NCBI GenBank assembly: GCA_002356215.1
Contig: AP017959.1
Location: 1,814,195 to 1,878,194, forward strand
Direction of reading: 5' to 3'
From: [Synechococcus] sp. NIES-970
GTDB lineage: Bacteria; Cyanobacteriota; Cyanobacteriia; Cyanobacteriales; MRBY01
Length of the DNA: 64,000 nucleotides
In this document: positions 55,589-63,333 of the stretch, piece after piece
Layout: every line of letters starts with the position of its first letter
Numbering within the stretch: position 1 is the stretch's first letter
Program-made: the position numbers and the translations under genes
Notes under the pieces: model-generated
What the model was told of the DNA's origin: nothing
Databases searched by the model: none
Seen by the model: the letters and a program-made list of their open reading frames with translations, nothing else

Positions 55589-56362
55589 TTATGCAACCCC
55601 CGCAGCCATTTCTTGATCGAGGAAATCATAGCCCGTTTCTTCCAGTTCCAGGGCCAGTTCCTTGCCGCCACTCTTGACGATCCGGCCGTCGTACATCACA
55701 TGAACAAACTGGGGGGTAATGTAATCCAAAAGGCGCTGGTAGTGGGTAATTAGGAGAAACGCATTATCTGGAGTGGCCAATTGGTTCACCCCTTCGGCGA
55801 CGATCCGCAGGGCGTCAATATCTAAGCCCGAGTCAATTTCGTCTAAAATGCCGAGGCTCGGTTCCAGGAGAGCCATTTGCAGAATTTCGTTCCGCTTTTT
55901 CTCCCCCCCAGAAAAACCTTCATTGAGACTTCTTTCCAAAAAGCTGGGGTTCATCTTCACCACATCTAGCTTTTCTTCGATCAAATCTTCAAAATCAAAG
56001 GCATCGATTTCCTCTAGACCCTGGTGTTTACGTTTGGCGTTGTAGGCCACCCGCAGAAAGTCGAGATTACTTACCCCTGGAATTTCTAAGGGATATTGGA
56101 AGGCGAGGAAAATTCCTTCTAAAGCCCGTTCTTCTGCTTCTTTTTCCAGAAGGTTTTCGCCCTTATAGATAATTTCGCCGCCAGTAACTTCATATTCTGG
56201 GTGGCCGGCAATAATTTTAGATAGGGTGCTTTTTCCCGAACCGTTGCGGCCCATAATCGCATGGATTTCTCCAGCTTTAATTTCGAGGTTAACCCCCTTC
56301 AGGATGGGTTGACCATCAACGGTTGCAGTCAAATTTTTAATCTGTAAAATAACGTCACTCAT
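55589..56362 (-). CDS. sufC: SufC ATPase
   Basis: ABC-type ATPase of the SUF complex, 257 residues. Walker [17 protein letters not shown] near 39, signature region [20 protein letters not shown] near 150, Walker [21 protein letters not shown] near 173 and H-loop [13 protein letters not shown] are present. It has the SufC-specific GFSGGE and ends in a short C-terminal extension. Second gene of sufBCDS, 63 bases after sufB. Confidence 0.97.
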   Translation of the reverse strand: MSDVILQIKNLTATVDGQPILKGVNLEIKAGEIHAIMGRNGSGKSTLSKIIAGHPEYEVTGGEIIYKGENLLEKEAEERALEGIFLAFQYPLEIPGVSNLDFLRVAYNAKRKHQGLEEIDAFDFEDLIEEKLDVVKMNPSFLERSLNEGFSGGEKKRNEILQMALLEPSLGILDEIDSGLDIDALRIVAEGVNQLATPDNAFLLITHYQRLLDYITPQFVHVMYDGRIVKSGGKELALELEETGYDFLDQEMAAGVA

Positions 56363-56425
56363 CGGGTGAATCTGAACCTATTAACGAATTAACTAAAAAA
56401 TGAATCAGAGGTTGGCAGTAAAACC

Positions 56426-57865
56426 TTAGCCAACGGTGCCTTCGAGCTTGAGGCTAAGGAGTTTGTCCGCCTCGGCTGCAAATTCCATGGGCAACTCGCT
56501 CAATACGTCCTTACAGAAACCACTGACGAGCATTGAAATGGCATCTTCTTCGGAAATGCCCCGCTGGGCAAAGTAAAAGAGCTGTTCCTCACCAATTTTT
56601 GCGGTGGAGGCTTCATGTTCGACCTTGGCGTTTTGGTTATCCACCTGGATATAGGGGAAGGTGTTTGCCTCGGCGGTATCGCCAATCAACATCGAATCAC
56701 ACTGGGAATAGTTACGGGCGCCATCGGCCTTCGGGTGCATTTTCACGAGGCCCCGGTAGCTATTCTTCGACTTTCCGGCAGAAATCCCTTTAGAAATAAT
56801 CGTGCTGCGGGTATTTTTGCCGATGTGGATCATCTTTGTCCCTGTATCGGCCTGTTGGAGATTGTTTGTTAAGGCGATCGAATAAAATTCACCCACGGAA
56901 TTATCCCCAAGCAAAACGCAACTGGGATATTTCCAGGTGATCGCAGAACCGGTTTCCACCTGAGTCCAGGAAATTTTTGAATTCACGCCCTTACAGAGGC
57001 CGCGCTTCGTAACGAAGTTGTAGATGCCGCCCTTACCGTTTTCGTCCCCGGCAAACCAGTTTTGCACCGTGGAATATTTAATGTCTGCATTGTCGAGGGC
57101 CACCAATTCCACCACAGCGGCATGGAGCTGGTTTGTATCAAACATTGGGGCGGTACAGCCCTCGAGATAGCTCACGGAAGCACTTTCTTCGGCGATGATC
57201 AGCGTCCGTTCAAACTGGCCTGTATCGCCGTCATTGATCCGAAAATAGGTGGACAGTTCCATCGGACATTTCACCCCCTTGGGGATAAACACAAAGGAAC
57301 CATCACTAAAGACAGCGGAATTGAGGGCCGCAAAGTAGTTATCGGAAGTGGGGACTACGGTGCCAAGATATTTTTTGACCAGTTCGGGATGTTCGTGGAC
57401 CGCTTCGGAAATCGAACAGAAAATCACACCGTGTTTGGCAAGGTCTTTTTTAAAGGTGGTGGCAATGGAAACGCTATCGAAAACGGCATCAACCGCCACA
57501 TTCGATAGGCGCTTTTGCTCTGAAAGGGGAATGCCTAATTTTTCGAAAGTTTCCAAAAGAGCAGGGTCGATTTCGTCGAGACTCTCAATTTTCTGCTTGT
57601 CTTTTTTCGGCGCAGAGTAATAGACGATATCTTGGTAGTCGATCGCCGGATAATTAACATGGGCCCAGGTGGGCTCGGTCATTTTTAACCACTGCTGGTA
57701 GGCCTTGAGACGAAACTCCAGCATAAATTCGGGTTCGTTTTTCTTTGCAGAAATCAAACGCACGACATCTTCACTGAGACCACGGGGGATTTTCTCCGTC
57801 TCAATGTCTGTGACGAAACCGTATTTATAGGGCTGATTGACAAGGGTTTTGACAGTCGCACTCAT
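56426..57865 (-). CDS. sufB: SufB Fe-S cluster scaffold
   Basis: Main scaffold of the SUF pathway, 479 residues. [24 protein letters not shown] opens the protein. [33 protein letters not shown] near 180 and the SufBD beta-helix [30 protein letters not shown] near 384 follow, then [27 protein letters not shown] and the C-terminal helices ([14 protein letters not shown]). First gene of sufBCDS, divergent from sufR, with two SufR operators in the shared region. Confidence 0.97.
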   Translation of the reverse strand: MSATVKTLVNQPYKYGFVTDIETEKIPRGLSEDVVRLISAKKNEPEFMLEFRLKAYQQWLKMTEPTWAHVNYPAIDYQDIVYYSAPKKDKQKIESLDEIDPALLETFEKLGIPLSEQKRLSNVAVDAVFDSVSIATTFKKDLAKHGVIFCSISEAVHEHPELVKKYLGTVVPTSDNYFAALNSAVFSDGSFVFIPKGVKCPMELSTYFRINDGDTGQFERTLIIAEESASVSYLEGCTAPMFDTNQLHAAVVELVALDNADIKYSTVQNWFAGDENGKGGIYNFVTKRGLCKGVNSKISWTQVETGSAITWKYPSCVLLGDNSVGEFYSIALTNNLQQADTGTKMIHIGKNTRSTIISKGISAGKSKNSYRGLVKMHPKADGARNYSQCDSMLIGDTAEANTFPYIQVDNQNAKVEHEASTAKIGEEQLFYFAQRGISEEDAISMLVSGFCKDVLSELPMEFAAEADKLLSLKLEGTVG

Positions 57866-57947
57866 GCTGGGGTCAGTCTCTCTACGGAATGGGTAATGCT
57901 TCGGGGGATAGCGTTGCCGGATGGGGAAAACGCGATATGATTAGTTT

Positions 57948-57965
57948 AACAACTGGCTCGTTGTT
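57948..57965. promoter_or_regulatory. SufR operator 1
   Basis: AACAAC-tggctc-GTTGTT is a perfect 6-bp inverted repeat with a 6-base spacer and contains CAAC-N6-GTTG, the motif reported for SufR. It lies about 85 bases before the sufB start. Confidence 0.8.
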
Positions 57966-57989
57966 TTAGTCTCTATTCAAGGTACTTTA

Positions 57990-58005
57990 ACAACAAAAAA
58001 GTTGT
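57990..58005. promoter_or_regulatory. SufR operator 2
   Basis: ACAAC-aaaaaa-GTTGT has the same CAAC-N6-GTTG core. Its centre is 41 bases from that of operator 1. It is 37-52 bases before the sufR ATG at 58042, so SufR probably represses both sufBCDS and itself. Confidence 0.8.
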
Positions 58006-58041
58006 CAAATATTTGTGCTAGATCCTGCTGACGGTTTATCC

Positions 58042-58698
58042 ATGACCTTTTCTGACACCCGTGCCGAAACCCGTTCAACGAAGCATGACATTTTGGAATA
58101 TTTACTGAAACATGGTCAAGTGAAGGCTGTGCAATTGGCAGAATCTTTACATATCAGCCCCCAGGCGGTGCGGCGTCACCTCAAGGATTTGGAAGAGGAA
58201 GGTTTGATCGAACATCGCGCCAAACAGGAAGGTTTGGGGCGGCCCCACTATTTTTATGAATTGAGTCGAGCAGGGCGAGATCGCTTTCCGAGTCGCTATA
58301 ACGATTTTGCGGTGTCTTTTCTGGATACTTTAGTGGAAACGGCTGGGGAAGAACAGGTCAAGGAAATTCTCCGGAAGCAGTGGCAAAAGAAGGCCCACAG
58401 TTATCGCGATCGCCTGGGGAAAGGTTCTCTGCAGGATCGTCTAATCCGTTTGGTAGATCTACGCAAAGAAGAGGGCTACATGGCAGAGGTGATCCCGGCC
58501 ACAGACCACGGCCATGACGGCTTTTTGTTGACGGAACATCACTGTGCGATCGCCGACGTGGCAGAATCCTTTCCGGTGGTCTGTGGTAATGAACTGGAGA
58601 TGTTCGAGGAGATCTTGCCCGACTGCACTATCACCCGCACCCAATGGATTAATGAGGGGGAACACCAGTGCGGCTACATTATTCAGGCGAAAAACTAG
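58042..58698 (+). CDS. sufR: SufR Fe-S-responsive repressor
   Basis: DeoR/HTH-type repressor of the suf operon that senses Fe-S supply through a bound cluster, 218 residues from the ATG at 58042. The GTG at 58015 would add nine residues and place the start close to the operator. Helix-turn-helix: LEYLLKHGQVKAVQLAESLHISPQAVRRHLKDLEEEGLI near 15-50. The C-terminal part holds the cluster-binding cysteines: HHCAIADVAESFPVVCGNE near 166, then CTITRTQWINEGEHQCGYII near 199. Tail-to-tail with mutM with one base between. Confidence 0.95.
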   Translation: MTFSDTRAETRSTKHDILEYLLKHGQVKAVQLAESLHISPQAVRRHLKDLEEEGLIEHRAKQEGLGRPHYFYELSRAGRDRFPSRYNDFAVSFLDTLVETAGEEQVKEILRKQWQKKAHSYRDRLGKGSLQDRLIRLVDLRKEEGYMAEVIPATDHGHDGFLLTEHHCAIADVAESFPVVCGNELEMFEEILPDCTITRTQWINEGEHQCGYIIQAKN

Positions 58699-58699
58699 C

Positions 58700-59533
58700 T
58701 TAACGCTGACATTGGGGACAAAAATGAGTTGATCGCCCGCCGAGTCTAATCCGTTCGATGGGGTGGCCACAGGCACGACAGGGCTCCCCAGTGCGACCAT
58801 AGGTGAGGGCCATGCCGCCGTAGTTACCATTGGTGCCTGTGGTGCTGACAAAATCGCTAAATGTGGTTCCCCCTTGGGCAATGGACGTTTCAATCACCTC
58901 AATGATCGCTCGATGCAGTTTTTTAATTTCTGCCGTTGTTAAACTACTGGCCTTGCGCGTGGGGTGAATGCCCGATTTGAATAGTGCCTCGTCGGCATAG
59001 ATATTCCCCAAGCCTGTCACAATGCTCTGGTCGAGCAAAAAAGTTTTCATTGGCCGGTGGCGCTTTTGGCATTTTTCAGCGAGAAACTCCGCCGTAAATC
59101 CAGGGGAGAATGGTTCGATTCCCAATTTTGTCAGTCCCGTAATCACTGATTCCACCGGAATGTCACTGGGGACCCACCAGATTTGCCCAAAGGTGCGCAG
59201 GTCAACGAATCGCAGTTCGCGATCGCCTGCTAGAAAAAATCGCATGCGGGTGTGCTTTTGTAGGGGTGCATCCGGCGTGGTCCAGAGAAATTTTCCCGTC
59301 ATCCTCAGGTGCACTCCGAGGGTTGAACCGTCTGACAATTGCCCTAAAAGATATTTACCGCGCCGCTGCCAATCTTGAATGATTAACCCTCGAATGGCAC
59401 CAAGGAAATGGTCAGGGTCTGTGGGGTGAGCTAGGGTTTTTCGCAAGAGAATCTCGGCCCCAGTGAAGCGCTGATTCAAACTGATTTGCATTAGACCGCG
59501 ACGAACGGTTTCCACCTCTGGAAGTTCTGGCAT
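58700..59533 (-). CDS. mutM: Formamidopyrimidine-DNA glycosylase
   Basis: Bifunctional DNA glycosylase/AP lyase removing 8-oxoguanine and FaPy, 277 residues. The start at 59533 yields MPELPEVETVRRGL; Pro-2 is the nucleophile and Glu-3 the acid, so any longer start is impossible for the enzyme. The H2TH region includes TFLLDQSIVTGLGNIYADEALF near 160, and the zinc finger is CRACGHPIERIRLGGRSTHFCPQCQR at the C-terminus. Confidence 0.96.
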   Translation of the reverse strand: MPELPEVETVRRGLMQISLNQRFTGAEILLRKTLAHPTDPDHFLGAIRGLIIQDWQRRGKYLLGQLSDGSTLGVHLRMTGKFLWTTPDAPLQKHTRMRFFLAGDRELRFVDLRTFGQIWWVPSDIPVESVITGLTKLGIEPFSPGFTAEFLAEKCQKRHRPMKTFLLDQSIVTGLGNIYADEALFKSGIHPTRKASSLTTAEIKKLHRAIIEVIETSIAQGGTTFSDFVSTTGTNGNYGGMALTYGRTGEPCRACGHPIERIRLGGRSTHFCPQCQR

Positions 59534-59653
59534 GAATTTTCTCAAAAAATGTCTTGGGACAATATAACAAGGCTTTCTTGGAAATTCTTTGCGATCGCCT
59601 AACCCCATCCTCTATGTTGGAGAGATCAAATTTTTCTTCCTCCAAGCATCATC

Positions 59654-60601
59654 ATGTCGAAGGTCGTTGTCACAGGCGCAGCGGGATTTATTGGCTCGAA
59701 CCTTGCCGAAACCTTACTCCAGCAAGGGGTAACAGTGGTAGGCGTCGACCAAGTCAATGACTATTACGATCCAGCCCTCAAGCACAAAAATTTAGCGGCC
59801 CTTACCCAGTATCAAAATTTTCAACTGGTAGAAGCGGACATACAGCATCTCAACTGGGAAGATCTGCTCCAGGGGGTAGCAGTGGTCTATCATCAAGCAG
59901 CCCAAGCCGGGGTTCGAGCCAGCTGGGGGAGTAATTTTCGAGACTATACAGAACGAAATATCAATGCCACCCAAGTGATCCTAGAAGCCGCCAAAAATCT
60001 TGGCACCCTAGAACGCTTTGTCTATGCGAGCACATCTTCGGTTTACGGTGATGCGGAAGCAATGCCCACCCCAGAAAATATCGTGCCCCAGCCCGTTTCT
60101 CCCTACGGCATTACAAAACTGGCAGCGGAACGGCTCTGTGGGTTATATCTAAAAAACTACGGTGTGCCAGTCACTTCCCTGCGTTACTTTACGGTGTATG
60201 GCCCCAGGCAACGACCTGATATGGCTTTCCATAAGTTTTTTCGGGCGGCGATCCTGGGGGAAACCATTGACATCTATGGTGATGGCAAACAAACCCGCGA
60301 TTTCACCTATATCAGTGACGCAGTCAAAGCGAATCTTTTGGTGGCCCAGGAACCGAAAGCGATTGGCGAGATTTTTAATGTTGGCGGTGGCAGTCGGGTG
60401 ATCTTAAATGATGTGCTCGATGAAATTGATCAAATCGTCGGCCAGCCCATGACGCGGAACTACGGCGATCGCGTCCGGGGTGATGCCCGTCATACCAGCG
60501 CTGATGTGACTAAGGCGAAAGTGATTTTGGGTTATGCTCCCCAGGTGACGCTTGCGCAAGGACTACGGCGAGAATGGGATTGGATTCAAAGTCTTTATTA
60601 G
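59654..60601 (+). CDS. NAD-dependent sugar-nucleotide epimerase
   Basis: Extended short-chain dehydrogenase/reductase, 315 residues, of the UDP-glucuronate/UDP-glucose epimerase group. N-terminal VTGAAGFIGSNLAETLLQQ binds NAD. STSSVYGDAEAMPTPEN near 127 gives the Ser, and SPYGITKLAAERL near 149 the Tyr-Lys pair. RYFTVYGPRQRPDMAFHKF and GDGKQTRDFTYISDAV are typical. GT-like UDP-GlcA 4-epimerase is the best guess. The substrate is not decided by the sequence. Confidence 0.85.
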   Translation: MSKVVVTGAAGFIGSNLAETLLQQGVTVVGVDQVNDYYDPALKHKNLAALTQYQNFQLVEADIQHLNWEDLLQGVAVVYHQAAQAGVRASWGSNFRDYTERNINATQVILEAAKNLGTLERFVYASTSSVYGDAEAMPTPENIVPQPVSPYGITKLAAERLCGLYLKNYGVPVTSLRYFTVYGPRQRPDMAFHKFFRAAILGETIDIYGDGKQTRDFTYISDAVKANLLVAQEPKAIGEIFNVGGGSRVILNDVLDEIDQIVGQPMTRNYGDRVRGDARHTSADVTKAKVILGYAPQVTLAQGLRREWDWIQSLY

Positions 60602-60632
60602 TTTTTCTTGAAAGCCCCGAGGCAAATTGATT

Positions 60633-61121
60633 ATGGCGCAAAATTCACCAGTACCAGCACCTCCTCAAGCTCTACCCGATGAATTATGGGGGGAGCAATG
60701 GCGTTTTGGGAGTATCCCCGCCGGAGATCTGTGGGATATGTTTGGCGATCGCCCGCTGCCCATTTTGTCACTGCCAGAGGCATTACAACCCGTGAAATTA
60801 GGTTTGGCCTCTAATGTACTGATTCCGGGGACAATTATCTACGGTGGCCGCCAGTCGATGCCATTGGCCTTGTGGCTTCAAGATCAGCAGCCCCAAATGA
60901 TGTTTTACCAAGAAACAGAAGCGAATTTGGCCGGGGGGCTCATTCTCACTGGGGCTGATACCCAACGGTGGGTACTGATGACTTTTCAGGACCAGGCGAT
61001 CGCCAGCGCCGGACAACGCTACCAACAACGATTGCAACAGGCCCAAGGGTTACACTTCCTCCTAGTCCAACCCGATGATTCAGATGTGACCCATACTGCC
61101 CTCTGGCTCCTCAAGGCATAG
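60633..61121 (+). CDS. Half-length Tab2/DUF1092-like protein
   Basis: A 162-residue protein matching only the C-terminal half of Tab2/ATAB2-type proteins (DUF1092), which in plastids promote psaB mRNA translation; cyanobacterial versions are usually about 280 residues. Recognisable motifs are ALPDELWGEQWRFGSIPAGDL near 14-34, then DRPLPILSLPEALQP, IPGTIIYGGRQSMPLALWLQ near 64, and the end GLHFLLVQPDDSDVTHTALWLL. The N-terminal half is missing, and the previous gene ends 31 bases before, so it is not nearby. The ATG at 60633 is preferred over TTG 60627. Confidence 0.65.
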   Translation: MAQNSPVPAPPQALPDELWGEQWRFGSIPAGDLWDMFGDRPLPILSLPEALQPVKLGLASNVLIPGTIIYGGRQSMPLALWLQDQQPQMMFYQETEANLAGGLILTGADTQRWVLMTFQDQAIASAGQRYQQRLQQAQGLHFLLVQPDDSDVTHTALWLLKA

Positions 61122-61143
61122 GAATCGACAAAAATTTGCCAAC

Positions 61144-61188
61144 AAAAAGCGATCGCCACCTGAGAGGAATTAGGGGTAGGGCGATCGC
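61144..61188 (-). terminator. Terminator after nblA with HIP1 stem
   Basis: On the minus strand two copies of the HIP1-containing GCGATCGCC/GGCGATCGC (61180-61188 and 61149-61157) face each other around a 22-base loop, followed by TTTTT. Each copy is itself palindromic. It begins about 25 bases after the nblA stop. Confidence 0.55.
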
Positions 61189-61212
61189 CATCTAGATCAA
61201 ATCAAGCAAAAT

Positions 61213-61377
61213 TTAGCTTTCTGTCAATTTGGCAAATAAGTTGTCCTTCACCAACATTTGCCGAAACATCTCCATTAAAAATTCTTGGGCTTGCTCTAGG
61301 CTCAGGTCCTGGGTGCGAGTTTCAAAAATCTGGACCTGTAGCTTCTGTTCGAGGGTCAAATTCGTTTCTGGGGACAT
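61213..61377 (-). CDS. nblA: NblA phycobilisome degradation protein
   Basis: Small adaptor that tags phycobilisomes for Clp-mediated breakdown under nutrient stress, 54 residues. LTLEQKLQVQIFETRTQDLSLEQAQEFLMEMFRQMLVKDNLFAKL is the NblA family pattern, with the Leu/Glu/Gln core and the KDNLF end. The ATG at 61377 has AGGAG upstream on the minus strand; an in-frame start far upstream would add 46 non-family residues. Its promoter region is shared with the divergent cpcS gene. Confidence 0.95.
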   Translation of the reverse strand: MSPETNLTLEQKLQVQIFETRTQDLSLEQAQEFLMEMFRQMLVKDNLFAKLTES

Positions 61378-61432
61378 GGGCAGCTCCTTGCCAGTAACGC
61401 TGGCGAATATTGCGAATGTCTCTACTGCATTT

Positions 61433-61461
61433 AATCTAACCCCTGTCAACTTTTTTGTCAA
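61433..61461 (-). promoter_or_regulatory. Sigma-70-type promoter of nblA
   Basis: On the minus strand TTGACA (61456-61461), 17 bases, TAGATT (61433-61438). This is a near-consensus promoter about 60 bases before the nblA ATG. Just upstream of the -35 is a direct repeat (GTTTCAGTTTGTTTCA) that could bind a regulator. A second TTGACA (61441-61446) overlaps the spacer. Confidence 0.55.
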
Positions 61462-61603
61462 AAATGAAACAAACTGAAACAAAAAGGCGATCGCCCATTT
61501 TTGGGGGCAACTCAAAATTCGCTAAGCTGATAAAAACTTTTAAAAATCACCAACCGGACTGTATTTTTATAATCAGCCCAGACCGAGAGGAGTCTATTTC
61601 GCT

Positions 61604-62197
61604 ATGCAAAGCTTTGCCAATGCCAAAGAATTTTTTCAATTCAGTGCCGGACAGTGGCAATCCAGGCGTGTTACCCACCATCTCCCCTTCCGGCGGGCCG
61701 AATCCGGTGGCTCTAAGATCCAGGTTGAAACCCTCGAAAAAGACGATCCCCGGATCATCGAAATCTGCCAAATGCACGATATGGATGCCAGCCTGAGCGT
61801 CGGCGGTTCCTACGTGACCTGGGCAGGAACCATGCAGTGGGACAAAGACGACGAAAATCACGAAGGCAGCACTGTTTTTGCCCTAATTCCCGATGCAGAT
61901 AATCCGCGTCAAGGGAAGCTGCTCCGGGAGCGTGGCTACGCAGAGATCGTTCCTGTGGCAGGGGAATATCACCTTGATCAAGAAGATGGCCTGGTTCTCA
62001 CCACTGAATACGAAACTATGACCATCTACGAGCGGTTTTGGTTTGCCAATCCTGATTTACGCCTCAGAACCAGCACGGTAAAGCGCTTTGGCGGCTTTAA
62101 TACCACGACTTTTTGCATGGAAGAACGGATAACGGCAGTGGCGGCTTCCCCGGCGCAACTCGAAAAAAGCCCGATTTATGCTGTCAGTGGCTGGTAA
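61604..62197 (+). CDS. cpcS: CpcS/CpeS-type phycobiliprotein bilin lyase
   Basis: Attaches phycocyanobilin to a cysteine of phycobiliprotein beta/alpha subunits, 197 residues. It has NAKEFFQFSAGQWQSRRVTHHLPFRRAESGGSKI near 6-39, QWDKDDENHEGSTVFALIPD near 84, YETMTIYERFWFANPDLRLRTSTVKRFGGFNTTTFCMEERI near 141-180, the family signature. CpcS-I and CpcU act as a pair in related strains; sequence and gene position suggest CpcS-I, but CpcU is not excluded. Start ATG has GAGGAG upstream. Divergent from nblA. Confidence 0.88.
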   Translation: MQSFANAKEFFQFSAGQWQSRRVTHHLPFRRAESGGSKIQVETLEKDDPRIIEICQMHDMDASLSVGGSYVTWAGTMQWDKDDENHEGSTVFALIPDADNPRQGKLLRERGYAEIVPVAGEYHLDQEDGLVLTTEYETMTIYERFWFANPDLRLRTSTVKRFGGFNTTTFCMEERITAVAASPAQLEKSPIYAVSGW

Positions 62198-62339
62198 GTC
62201 TTGAGTTTGAGCTATGGTTGTCCCTCAGCTTTGGCCCAGATGTCAGAAAACCTTTTCACCACGAATGGGCTTTCTGGGCAAACAATGGTAGCATTGTAGA
62301 CTGCAATATTTGTATCTTAACTTTCTACAAAAACAGATT

Positions 62340-62609
62340 ATGGCTTTAACGCAAGAGCGTAAACAGGAACTCATGGGCGAGTATCAGGTGCACGAAACTG
62401 ATACTGGGTCTGCGGATCTCCAAGTTGCTTTCCTCACGGAACGCATTAACCAACTGACTGAACACCTCAAAATCAATAAAAAAGACCATTCTTCCCGACG
62501 CGGTTTGTTGAAAATGATTGGGAAGCGGAAGCGTCTTTTACAATTTATTAAATCCCATGACCAAGAACGTTATCAAACCCTGATTGGTCGTCTCGGCGTT
62601 CGTCGTTAA
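62340..62609 (+). CDS. rpsO: 30S ribosomal protein S15
   Basis: Binds 16S rRNA central domain, 89 residues from the ATG at 62340. MALTQERKQELMGEYQVHETDTGSADLQVAFLTERINQL and KKDHSSRRGLLKMIGKRKRLLQFI are the S15 signatures, ending LIGRLGVRR. It is followed 15 bases later by pam68 and is likely co-transcribed. Confidence 0.97.
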   Translation: MALTQERKQELMGEYQVHETDTGSADLQVAFLTERINQLTEHLKINKKDHSSRRGLLKMIGKRKRLLQFIKSHDQERYQTLIGRLGVRR

Positions 62610-62624
62610 GTTTCTCGCAAATCC

Positions 62625-63095
62625 ATGGCCCCTAAACCAAAACAGGACCGACTGCCCTTCGAGCCAAAGCAAACGAAGCAGAAAGCGCCTAAGAAAGTAC
62701 CTGCATCAACAGCGGTAGCAACGCCAGCAACAAAAGGGCGATCGCCTAAAGATGACGCCAGCTTATCGGTGATTCCCGATGCGGTGAGCAAGCGGATGAT
62801 CCGGCGCATGGCCTTGTTTTCTGGGGTGCCGACAGCCTTGGGCATTAGCACCTTTGTGGTTGCCTACTATGTTGTTTCTAATCAATTGCTAGAACTGCCC
62901 ACTGTCGCAGTTTTACTGGTCAGCCTGGGTTGTTTTGGCATAGGGGTTGTGGGCCTGAGCTACGGCATTTTATCCACATCCTGGGACGAAAACCGGGTAG
63001 GCAGTCCCCTGGGTTGGGAAGAATTTAGCCTCAACCTTGGCCGGATGGTGGAAGCTTGGCGGGCTGGTCGCCAGGAATCTCGCAGCAAATCTTAA
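62625..63095 (+). CDS. PAM68-like photosystem II assembly factor
   Basis: Thylakoid assembly protein (DUF3464), 156 residues. The N-terminus is basic, Lys/Pro-rich and low-complexity (about 1-55). Two transmembrane helices span about 65-88 (LFSGVPTALGISTFVVAYYVV) and 95-115 (AVLLVSLGCFGIGVVGLSYGIL). LSTSWDENRVGSPLGWEEFSLNLGRM follows, the family signature. It helps insert CP47/D1 in PSII biogenesis; function known in plants and Synechocystis. Co-transcription with rpsO is common in cyanobacteria. Confidence 0.9.
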   Translation: MAPKPKQDRLPFEPKQTKQKAPKKVPASTAVATPATKGRSPKDDASLSVIPDAVSKRMIRRMALFSGVPTALGISTFVVAYYVVSNQLLELPTVAVLLVSLGCFGIGVVGLSYGILSTSWDENRVGSPLGWEEFSLNLGRMVEAWRAGRQESRSKS

Positions 63096-63333
63096 AGTTT
63101 AGAGCCTTGGTTTTTCAGGGTTTCCGAGCTTAAATAGCACGTATGAGCATTGTCGGTTATCTAATATTTTCTCAGATGTATGTGTTAAAGATAGAGCTGA
63201 GAAGGTGACGATCGCCGACAAATTCATTTTTAAGCGCGTTATCAATAAAAAACACGTTATTAAATCGTTACTCTATACCTAGAGTTTATAAAAGTATTTT
63301 TCTTCAACCTGTCGTAATCTTCGAGGAAAAAAC

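Noticed and set aside
58015-58041. GTG start for sufR
   Set aside because: It would start ten bases after operator 2 and add residues without family similarity; the ATG at 58042 gives the normal length.
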